Assembly: GCA_028287465.1 (NCBI GenBank)
Contig: JAQBPO010000018.1
Location: forward strand, 1 to 64,000
From: Fibrobacterota bacterium
GTDB taxonomy: Bacteria > Fibrobacterota > Fibrobacteria > UBA11236
Length of the DNA: 64,000 nt
Reading direction: 5' to 3'
The notes under the pieces were generated by a model that saw nothing but the letters and a program-made list of their open reading frames with translations, did no database searches and was not told the DNA's origin. This document shows positions 43,489 to 51,064 of this stretch, piece after piece. The translations under genes were made by a program, and so were the position numbers. Within the stretch, counting starts at the first letter, position 1, and every line of letters begins with the position of its first letter.

Positions 43489-45492
43489 ATGTCCATATTC
43501 AAGCTCGAATCCCCCTTCGCCCCCGCAGGCGATCAGCCGGCAGCCATTGAACAATTGATCGGCGGATTCAAGGCCGGGGAGAAGTTCCAGACCCTGATGG
43601 GGGTGACCGGATCCGGCAAGACCTTCACCATGGCCAACCTGATCCAGGAACTGGGCAAACCCACCCTGATCATCTCCCATAACAAGACCCTGGCCGCCCA
43701 GCTTTACCAGGAGTTCAGGGCCTTCTTCCCCAAGAACGCGGTGGAATACTTCGTCAGCTATTACGATTACTACCAGCCGGAGGCGTACGTTCCTTCCAGC
43801 GATACCTACATCGAAAAGGATTCGAGCCAGAACGATGAGATCGACAAGCTCCGGCTGAGGGCCACGGCCTCCCTGGTCTCGCGAAAGGACGTCATCGTGG
43901 TCTCTTCGGTTTCCTGCATCTATGGCCTGGGCACCCCTACGGAATTCCGTAAGATGATGATCGAGATCAAGGTCGGTGATTCCATTGAACGCAACGACTT
44001 GCTGAGGAAGTTCATCGACATCTATTACAGCCGCAACGATTTCGATTTCCGGCGCGGCACCTTCCGGGTGCGCGGGGACGTGGTGGAGCTCCATCCCGCC
44101 TATGACGACTTCGCCTATCGCTTCGAGTTCTTCGGCGATGAAGTCGAGAAAATAAGGCGCATCAACCTGATTACCGGCGAGGAAGAGGCCCAGCTTGACC
44201 AGGTCCTGATCTATCCCGCCCGGCATTACGTGACCAGCGAACAGGGGATGGATCGCGTGCTCCGGGACATGCGCAACGAATTGGATGAATCCCTGCGCAC
44301 CTTCACGGCCCAGAACAAGCTCCTGGAGGCCCAACGCCTGAGCCAGCGCACCATGTACGACATGGAAATGCTCAAGGAGGTCGGCCACTGCCCCGGAGTC
44401 GAGAACTACTCCCGCATCATCGAAAACCGGGCCGTCGGGACCCCGCCATCCACCTTGATGGACTTTTTCGGGGACGACTACCTGCTCATCCTGGATGAAT
44501 CCCATGTGACCATCCCCCAGATCGGGGCCATGTACAATGGGGACCGTTCCCGTAAGGAGAACCTGGTCAATTACGGGTTCCGCCTCCCATGCGCCCTGGA
44601 CAACCGTCCCCTGAAGTTCAATGAATTCGAGGCCAAGATCCCAGCCACCCTTTTCGTCTCGGCCACGCCCGCGGATTATGAATTGCGGAAATCAGGCGGC
44701 GTGGTGGTCGAACAGATCATCCGTCCCACCGGTCTCCTCGACCCGGAAATCGAAGTGCGGCCCACCAAGGGACAGATCGACGAAATCCTGAACGAAATAT
44801 CCATGCGCAACGCCAAGAACGAACGCACCCTGATAACCACCCTTACGAAGCGGAGCGCCGAGGATCTGACCGATTACCTGCAGCAGGCCGGTCTTAAGGT
44901 GAGCTATATGCACTCCGATACCACCACCCTGGCGCGCAGCGCGATCGTCAAGGATCTTCGCGAGGGGAACATAGATATCCTTGTGGGAATCAATCTCTTG
45001 CGCGAGGGCCTGGATCTTCCCGAAGTGTCCCTGGTCGTCATCCTGGATGCGGACAAGGAAGGGTTCCTCCGCAGCAATCGATCCCTGATCCAGACCATCG
45101 GCCGCGCGGCCCGCCACCTCCACGGAAAGGTCATCCTGTTCGCGGACAAGATGACGGACAGCATGCGGTACGCCATCGATGAGACGAACAAGCGCCGGGC
45201 CAGGCAGGAAGAATCGAACCGGCGCACGGGCATGGTCCCAAGGGGCGTACAGAGGGAAATCCACAAGCATCTGCAACTCGTCCCGGACGTCGATTACAGC
45301 ATCGACCTCAAGGCCCTGATGGTCGCGGAAGAAGATGCGGCCTACCAGGCCGCCGAACGGGATGGGGTCGCGAAGGGCGGAAACCCGACCGTGGAGGCCC
45401 TTCGCAAGGAGATGCGCGAGGCCGCCGCGAATCTGGAATTCGAAAAGGCCGCCCACTTCCGCGACCGGATCCGAAAACTCGAAGGGGGCTGA
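43489..45492 (+). CDS. uvrB: Excinuclease ABC subunit B
   Basis: DNA-damage recognition and strand-opening helicase of nucleotide excision repair, 667 aa (normal). Walker A GVTGSGKT (38-45), the beta-hairpin YYDYYQPEAYVPSSDTYIEK, helicase motifs DESH (in LLILDESHVTIPQIGAMY), FVSATPADYE, GINLLREGLDLPEVSLV and TIGRAARH, and the C-terminal UVR motif EMREAAANLEFEKAAHFRD that contacts UvrC. No Shine-Dalgarno precedes the ATG. No uvrA or uvrC is adjacent. Confidence 0.98.
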   Translation: MSIFKLESPFAPAGDQPAAIEQLIGGFKAGEKFQTLMGVTGSGKTFTMANLIQELGKPTLIISHNKTLAAQLYQEFRAFFPKNAVEYFVSYYDYYQPEAYVPSSDTYIEKDSSQNDEIDKLRLRATASLVSRKDVIVVSSVSCIYGLGTPTEFRKMMIEIKVGDSIERNDLLRKFIDIYYSRNDFDFRRGTFRVRGDVVELHPAYDDFAYRFEFFGDEVEKIRRINLITGEEEAQLDQVLIYPARHYVTSEQGMDRVLRDMRNELDESLRTFTAQNKLLEAQRLSQRTMYDMEMLKEVGHCPGVENYSRIIENRAVGTPPSTLMDFFGDDYLLILDESHVTIPQIGAMYNGDRSRKENLVNYGFRLPCALDNRPLKFNEFEAKIPATLFVSATPADYELRKSGGVVVEQIIRPTGLLDPEIEVRPTKGQIDEILNEISMRNAKNERTLITTLTKRSAEDLTDYLQQAGLKVSYMHSDTTTLARSAIVKDLREGNIDILVGINLLREGLDLPEVSLVVILDADKEGFLRSNRSLIQTIGRAARHLHGKVILFADKMTDSMRYAIDETNKRRARQEESNRRTGMVPRGVQREIHKHLQLVPDVDYSIDLKALMVAEEDAAYQAAERDGVAKGGNPTVEALRKEMREAAANLEFEKAAHFRDRIRKLEGG

Positions 45493-45845
45493 GCCGACAG
45501 CCCGGTTACAGGAGACGAAGACCGATGATGGTTACGGTCTTCCATTTGCTTTTTGTTTTATTCCCGTTCGATTCGGAAGTAATCGATTTGCCATTCATCC
45601 CGCTGCTCGATTAGCACGTTTCCGCCCTAACCTCCCGGACGGTAACTGTGAAGTATTTATCCATTCAGAGGGATCTAATTGAACGGTAATGGGACAATAA
45701 TTCCCAATACTCGACCCTTGATTGGACGGGATCCCTTAATCATCCGCATATATCAAAATTACCTTGCTCTTTGTTTTTTATTTTTATTTTTTGCATACTT
45801 ATCCGGTTGATCCGAGAATCAACTGAAAACCTTAAGGAGTAATTC
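45493..45845. other. AT-rich intergenic region, no gene seen
   Basis: About 350 bp that are clearly more AT-rich than the surroundings. There are short inverted repeats (AGGGATC near 45669 facing GATCCCT near 45730; TGGGA/TCCCA around 45690-45710), a T-rich tract (45763-45796) and TGCATACT near 45792-45799 that may be part of the promoter of the lipoprotein gene. No uvrB terminator is obvious and no RNA family is recognised. Confidence 0.5.
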
Positions 45846-46463
45846 ATGAACGTTTGGGGCAATGTTAAGAAGATTTCGGTCGGTGGCATGTTCATCGGCG
45901 CAATGGTGGTTGTCGGCTCGCTCTCCCTCACCGGTTGCTTGACCGATGACAAGAAAGACGATACGACCCCGGTCGCCAAAGACAGCGTCAGCACCAAGAG
46001 CGTGACCGTCGGCGCCCAGGCGAACAACACCTTGGGTTCCTTCATCGACCTCGACACCTACTCGGTGCTCAAGCAGTCCGCCGCCGAAGCCGCTTCCGCG
46101 ACCGTCGACATCGTATTCGCCTTTTCCGGTTCCGCCAGCTCCTCCGCCGTGTACTCGCCTGATTCCGCCAAGGGCGGCATCGCCGGCGGCCCCGGTCTGG
46201 ATATCGCCAAGAACCTGACCACGGTCAACCACACCGAGCTGAAGACCGTTGATGCCGCCAAGTTCGACGCCGCCGCGACGGTTGAGGACTTGAACGCCTT
46301 GTACGCAGCCGGCACCGTCGCCGCCAACGGCCGCCTCCTCGTCTCCAAGGGTTTCGCGTTCGGCGCGAAGACCGCCGGCGGCAAGATTGTCGGACTGAAG
46401 ATCACGGATGTGACCACCTCCGCCACCGGCGAGGCCACCATCCAGGCCAAGGCCAAGTGGTAA
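45846..46463 (+). CDS. Small lipoprotein of unknown function, 205 aa
   Basis: Lipoprotein signal with lipobox SLSLTGC (cysteine ~31), then an acidic Lys/Asp linker (LTDDKKDDTTPVAKDS). The mature domain is Ala/Ser/Thr-rich with IDLDTYSVL, VDIVFAFSGSASSS, TVNHTELKTVDAAKFDAA and ends ATIQAKAKW; probably beta-rich. AAGGAG lies 6 bases before the ATG, and a strong terminator follows, so it is a single-gene, probably well-expressed unit. Not recognised as a known family. Confidence 0.85.
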   Translation: MNVWGNVKKISVGGMFIGAMVVVGSLSLTGCLTDDKKDDTTPVAKDSVSTKSVTVGAQANNTLGSFIDLDTYSVLKQSAAEAASATVDIVFAFSGSASSSAVYSPDSAKGGIAGGPGLDIAKNLTTVNHTELKTVDAAKFDAAATVEDLNALYAAGTVAANGRLLVSKGFAFGAKTAGGKIVGLKITDVTTSATGEATIQAKAKW

Positions 46464-46494
46464 GCTAAGCCCCAAAGGCCCGGCTTTCATTTTC

Positions 46495-46530
46495 GAAAAG
46501 CACTCCCTCACCGGAGTGCTTTTCTTTTTT
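46495..46530 (+). terminator. Rho-independent terminator of the small lipoprotein gene
   Basis: GAAAAGCACTCC / GGAGTGCTTTTC, a 12-bp perfect stem with a 6-base loop, followed by TTTTTT. Confidence 0.95.
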
Positions 46531-46579
46531 CCCCTCCAGGTACTAGATTTACACCTTTCCATACCACGGGAGCCCGTCC

Positions 46580-49285
46580 ATGAAGGTCTTGAAGCGTATC
46601 ATCCTGGCAGGCATAGTCCTCCTGCTTCTCCTGAGCCTGGGCGCCTATTTCGCCATCAAAATCGCCTTCCCCCCCGCCAAGATAAAGGAGCTCGTGCACA
46701 AGCACGGTTCCGAGGCCCTCAACCGGGACGTCAGCGTTCAGGACGTTTCCATCCGCGTTTTCCCGAATCTGAAGCTGTCCGTAAGCGAAATCAACGTGGC
46801 CAATGCCAAGGGGTTCTCGGCCGACCCGTGCATCAAGCTCCGGGAGCTCGCCCTTTCCATCAACTTCCTTTCGCTATTGAGATTCTCTCCCGTCGTGAAC
46901 GAGATCAAGCTTGTGGATCCGGAGATCCTCTACGAGGTTTCCAAGGACGGGCACAACAACCTCGAGGGAATCGGGAAGACGGATACCGTACAGGCGGTAA
47001 AGGATTCGGCCAAGACCATCGAAAGCCCCGCCGCGGTCGCACTCAAATCCTTTACGATCGAAAACGGCCGCGTCCGGTACCGGGACCTGCAGACCGGCCG
47101 GGAGCTCATCCTCGGCAAGATCAACCAGAACGTCTCCCTGGATTTGGATCAGCGCCTCGAGGACGTCCAGACCAAGGGCAAGCTCGAGATCCTGGAAATC
47201 AAGGTTTCGGATTCGGCCTCCGGCCTGCGCAAGGGTGACATCAAGGTTACTGTCCGCCACGATATCCACCTGAACCTGCCCGCTGAACGCCTCCAGATCC
47301 GCAGCCTCGAGATCGGATTCCAGGACATCCGGGCCACGGTCAAAGGCGAGGCGACGCGATTCATGACCAAACCGCCGGTCCTGGATCTGAGCCTTTCGGC
47401 CCAGGACATCAAGCTCGCCTCCGTGCTCAAGGAGGTCCCCGCCAGCCTTTCCCCGGACATCCCCAAGCTCAGCGCCAAGGGCATCGCGGCCCTTGAAGCC
47501 CATATCAAAGGGGTTTTGGACACGGGTAAAATCCCGGACATCCTCGCCCACTTCACCATCCGCGACGGCGGCATTTCCCATAAGGACCTTCCGGCGGGCA
47601 TCGGGAACATGAACCTGGATCTCGACATGGTCGGCGACAGCCTGAAGCTCGGCCGCTTCGCTTTCGATCTCGGCGGCAACCCCGTGAAGATGGACGCCTT
47701 GGTCACCTCCTTGCGCGCACCCATCCCCATGCTCCAGGAATTCAATCTGAACGCCTTGCTGGATATCGGGAAACTGGTCCCATTGCTTCAGAAGCTGGCC
47801 TTGGCGGATAAGTCCCTCAAGGCGGAAGGAATGGTCCAGGCGAATATCAAGGCCGCCGGTCCCATGGATCCCAATGCGCCGCAGAACCTCAAGGCCAATG
47901 GGCTGGTGGAGCTCAAGAACGTCGCCGCCGAAGGAAAGCCCCTACCGCAGCCGGTCCGGCTGAGCGGACAGGTCAAGATCGACAATGAGAAGATAGGGGA
48001 GAATCTGAACGTCCATATCGGACAATCGGATCTGGCGGTGAACGGAACGGTATCGAATTACCTGGCCATGATCATGCCCAAGGCGGCGAAGGGCCAGACC
48101 ACCAAGGCCAAGATCACCGTCCAGTCCGGCTTTCTCAATCTGGATGAGCTGATGCCCGCGGGTGAGAAGAAGCCTGAAGCCGAAAGCGCGCCCGCGACCT
48201 CCTGGCCCAAGCTTCCGAACCTGGACGCGGAAGTGGACGTGAAGCTGGCCAAGACGCAATTGATGAACCTGGCCATGACGGACTATTCCTCCAAGACCAC
48301 CTTGCTCGGGGGCGTGGCGAATACGGCCTTGAAGGGCACCCTTTATTCAGGCGGCTTCAGCTCCGTGGTCAAGGCGGATCTGCGGGACACCAGCGACGCC
48401 AAGGTCGCGCTCAAGCTGGACGTCAACCATGTCGAAGCCAACGATTTCATCTCGCGGCTCAATGATCGCCTGCCCGGCACCAACCGCCTTCTCAAGAGCC
48501 TTTCCCGGGCGGACAGCACCATCTTCGGCAAGTTCAACCTGAACATGGACGTGGTCACCCATGGAACCCCCAAGGAGGTCGCGGACAATCTGATCGGGAA
48601 GATAGCGTTCGCCCTGAACGACGGGAAGCTGATGGAAACCGGCCTCGTGAAAGGCCTTTCCGACGCCCTTTCCAAGATCAACAAGTCCCTGGCCTTCCGC
48701 GAGTTCACCTTCTCCAACTTCAAGTCCGATCTTGAGGCCGTAAACGGCAAACTGCTCGTCAAGCATGTCGATATCGCCGAATCCGTCATCGGCGCCCTCA
48801 ATGCTACGGGCACCATCGGCTTCGACAATTCCCTGGACCTTTCCCTGGAAAGCCATCTGCCCCCGGGTCTCAGTTCTTCCGTGGCCGGCGCGAGCGGGGC
48901 CCTGGCTTCGGAAGTCGCGAAGCTCAGCAAGATCCCGGCGCTCGGCAATGCAAGCTTGGTCCCGGTCGATAAGGCCGGGAGGGCCGTGGTCTATTTCCTG
49001 GTGGGCGGGACCCTCGCCAAGCCAAGCTTCGCCTTGGATGCCAAGCGAATGGCCGGAGAGGCCGCCTCAGGGGCCAAGAGCGCCGTGGGAGACGCCTTGA
49101 AGAAGAAGACGGATGAACTGAAGGCCCAGGCCAACGCCGAAAAGGACAAGCTGGAGGCCCAGGCACGCGCCCGCGCCGATGAAGAGAAGAAGAAAATCGA
49201 TGCCGCGGCCGAGGAACAGAAAAAGAAGGCCACGGAAGAAGGCAAGAAGCAGGGCAAGAAAGTGCTAAAGGGGCTTGGCCTCTGA
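46580..49285 (+). CDS. AsmA-family envelope protein
   Basis: 901 aa, anchored by one N-terminal helix (IILAGIVLLLLLSLGAYFAI) with a large periplasmic part. The N-terminus has the AsmA pattern: KELVHKHGSEALNRDVSVQDVSIRVFPNLKLSVSEINVAN. The C-terminal AsmA-like region (~640-800) has LPGTNRLLKSLSRADSTIFG, GKIAFALNDGKLMETGLVKG and GTIGFDNSLDLSLESHLPPG. AsmA-like proteins are long beta-groove lipid-transfer or outer-membrane-biogenesis factors. The last ~75 residues are a Lys/Ala/Glu helical tail. The 3' end overlaps the convergent gene at 49265. Confidence 0.88.
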   Translation: MKVLKRIILAGIVLLLLLSLGAYFAIKIAFPPAKIKELVHKHGSEALNRDVSVQDVSIRVFPNLKLSVSEINVANAKGFSADPCIKLRELALSINFLSLLRFSPVVNEIKLVDPEILYEVSKDGHNNLEGIGKTDTVQAVKDSAKTIESPAAVALKSFTIENGRVRYRDLQTGRELILGKINQNVSLDLDQRLEDVQTKGKLEILEIKVSDSASGLRKGDIKVTVRHDIHLNLPAERLQIRSLEIGFQDIRATVKGEATRFMTKPPVLDLSLSAQDIKLASVLKEVPASLSPDIPKLSAKGIAALEAHIKGVLDTGKIPDILAHFTIRDGGISHKDLPAGIGNMNLDLDMVGDSLKLGRFAFDLGGNPVKMDALVTSLRAPIPMLQEFNLNALLDIGKLVPLLQKLALADKSLKAEGMVQANIKAAGPMDPNAPQNLKANGLVELKNVAAEGKPLPQPVRLSGQVKIDNEKIGENLNVHIGQSDLAVNGTVSNYLAMIMPKAAKGQTTKAKITVQSGFLNLDELMPAGEKKPEAESAPATSWPKLPNLDAEVDVKLAKTQLMNLAMTDYSSKTTLLGGVANTALKGTLYSGGFSSVVKADLRDTSDAKVALKLDVNHVEANDFISRLNDRLPGTNRLLKSLSRADSTIFGKFNLNMDVVTHGTPKEVADNLIGKIAFALNDGKLMETGLVKGLSDALSKINKSLAFREFTFSNFKSDLEAVNGKLLVKHVDIAESVIGALNATGTIGFDNSLDLSLESHLPPGLSSSVAGASGALASEVAKLSKIPALGNASLVPVDKAGRAVVYFLVGGTLAKPSFALDAKRMAGEAASGAKSAVGDALKKKTDELKAQANAEKDKLEAQARARADEEKKKIDAAAEEQKKKATEEGKKQGKKVLKGLGL

Positions 49286-49786
49286 TTTGACCAGGCGGAT
49301 GCCGTTCAAATGGTCCAGGAGTTTCCGGGCCAGGTCTTCGGACTCCGCGACGCGGCCCTTGACCTCCTCAAGGGAAACGATTTCCGCATCCTGGTCCGTA
49401 TCCTCGGGACGATAATTCAGGATCCCGGAAATCGCCGGCGCATCCTTTCCGTTCCCGTCCGCCATCGCAAGGCCGATGGCCCCATTGGCGACAACGTTCC
49501 GGAAGAAGGACAACTGGCGGATCTCCTCGAGGGTTTCGTGGATGGCCTCAACGGTTTCCGGCGGCGCATCCGAACATTCCGCCAGGTTCTCGATGATCCA
49601 GGTCAGCTTTTGGCTGAGGAACTTCTTCTTGATGGATTTGTACTTGTACCCATCCGCCATCTTCACGATGAATTCCATGGCCAGGAACTCGATCATCCCC
49701 AGATTGAGGAAGAACCTGCCGGTGACTTCCGCCCATTCGCGGGTCAGGGGATCATCCGCCGCTATCTTTATCGTTTTGGTATCCAT
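49265..49786 (-). CDS. Hypothetical protein, 173 aa
   Basis: Not recognised. A soluble, mostly helical protein (EWAEVTGRFFLNLGMIEFLA, MEFIVKMADGYKYKSIKKKF, KLTWIIENLAECSDAPPETV). The amino-acid pattern resembles small helical proteins of unknown function that bracket mobile or stress genes, but no motif supports a role. It ends 21 bases inside the 3' end of the convergent AsmA gene and lies 3 bases after the stop of the DUF6526-like gene upstream, so the two are probably one transcript. Confidence 0.65.
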   Translation of the reverse strand: MDTKTIKIAADDPLTREWAEVTGRFFLNLGMIEFLAMEFIVKMADGYKYKSIKKKFLSQKLTWIIENLAECSDAPPETVEAIHETLEEIRQLSFFRNVVANGAIGLAMADGNGKDAPAISGILNYRPEDTDQDAEIVSLEEVKGRVAESEDLARKLLDHLNGIRLVKSEAKPL

Positions 49787-49789
49787 AAC

Positions 49790-50218
49790 TCAGGCCCGGT
49801 GGTTATCCGGCCTCCATTCCTTGATGTTCTTTTTGATCGCTTCTCCGGAAAGCCTTTCCGCGGCGGCTTGCAGGGCCAAGGCCGGGAATTCGCCATCCGA
49901 GGCGAATCGCAGGCTGATGATCTGGCGCAAGGTCAGGCCCGTCGGCAGGGGCTTCCCGGTCAGGGCATAGTGCCGGAATCCCTCTTCGGCCCGGATGGCG
50001 CGATCCTGGACCCGGTTCACCATAACTCGGGTGTAGAACCACTGCAGCAACATGCCGAAACCGATCATGGCCGGAAGCATTCCCCGGATTCCGTCGCCGA
50101 GGGTCTCAGGCAATTTCCAGGCGAAGATGGCGCCGCCGAAGATGAGGAACAGTACCGTAGGCAGGACATAGCGCTGCAACGGGTATCGGCGGTGATTGGC
50201 GTAGCTTTGGGCGTTCAT
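49790..50218 (-). CDS. DUF6526-like small membrane protein
   Basis: 142 aa. QSYANHRRYPLQRYVLPTVL at the N-terminus, two transmembrane helices (~18-38, ~46-66), then a conserved cytosolic tail RVQDRAIRAEEGFRHYALTG, LTLRQIISLRFASDGEFPAL and IKEWRPDNHR. This matches from memory the DUF6526 family of unknown function. The ATG follows GGTAGA weakly. It lies upstream of the unknown gene ending at 49265. Confidence 0.7.
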   Translation of the reverse strand: MNAQSYANHRRYPLQRYVLPTVLFLIFGGAIFAWKLPETLGDGIRGMLPAMIGFGMLLQWFYTRVMVNRVQDRAIRAEEGFRHYALTGKPLPTGLTLRQIISLRFASDGEFPALALQAAAERLSGEAIKKNIKEWRPDNHRA

Positions 50219-50306
50219 TCTACCTCGGTTCCGGGTCGATCGGACGGTGAAATATACTTCAAAGCCATGGGGAGTCCCGGTCTTGCGGCAAGCCGCGGTC
50301 CCGAGG

Positions 50307-51050
50307 TCACATCACCGCGTCGAGCAAGGCCAGGAACCGGTCCACGGCGGAACCTCCGGCCGCCTTGGCGTTCACCGAGCCTTTGGCCACGTTCAAGGTC
50401 ACCGCCTTGGTCGAGTCCGGAAGTCCAAGCGCTCCGCCCAGGAGATGGATGCGCATCTCCGCATCGACCTTGTAAGGCACGTCCTGGCCCCGTACGATGG
50501 CTTTCCAGGCCGCCTTGGCGAAAACGGGATTGTCCAGGCGCAAGGGGAAGGTGATCCTCACCACCGTATCCGCGTTGGGGGCCACGGAAAACGCAGGGAT
50601 GACGCCGGAGGCCGATGGGGCCGAGGAAGAGGTTTCCTTCACCCTCAGGTGACCCGTGCCCCCGTCGAAGACGGCCCGCATGGCGTGGGTATTGGATGCC
50701 TTGATATCGCAATCGATGTCCACGCCGATGCGTCCAAGCAAGGAACGGTTGGGGGAGATGAGGCTGATGGAGGCGCTCAGGAGGTCGGAAGGATAGACAA
50801 GATGGGAAACGTCCACCTGTTGCAGGGAAAACCCGAGGCCGAATACCCCCAGCCTTTGCTTCAGGGACTCCAAGACCGCGCAGCCGCCCAGGGTAAGGCT
50901 GGTGGCAAGGCCAAGAACCACGGCGGTAGCAAGCCCGATCCATGTTCCGGCCCGTAGCGGCCTGGAGCCGGCCGGTGGGGGGGCCGGCATGGATTCCGAA
51001 GCGGAGGAAACCGGGAAGGAACTTTCGCCGTGCCAACCGTTTCCAGTCAT
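50307..51050 (-). CDS. LEA14/WHy-like lipoprotein
   Basis: 247 aa, start ATG 51050 with AGGAGG 6 bases upstream. A Pro-rich cytosolic head of ~35 residues precedes the helix ATAVVLGLATSLTLGGC with a lipobox-like end (LGGC). The domain (~65-220) has the LEA14/WHy layout: FGLGFSLQQVDVSHLVYPSD, SASISLISPNRSLLGRIGVD, TVVRITFPLRLDNP. It ends in KAAGGSAVDRFLALLDAVM. WHy proteins are linked to desiccation or stress tolerance. It starts 15 bases after the glgB stop and is probably co-transcribed. Confidence 0.7.
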   Translation of the reverse strand: MTGNGWHGESSFPVSSASESMPAPPPAGSRPLRAGTWIGLATAVVLGLATSLTLGGCAVLESLKQRLGVFGLGFSLQQVDVSHLVYPSDLLSASISLISPNRSLLGRIGVDIDCDIKASNTHAMRAVFDGGTGHLRVKETSSSAPSASGVIPAFSVAPNADTVVRITFPLRLDNPVFAKAAWKAIVRGQDVPYKVDAEMRIHLLGGALGLPDSTKAVTLNVAKGSVNAKAAGGSAVDRFLALLDAVM

Positions 51051-51064
51051 TTCAAGCCTCCTGG

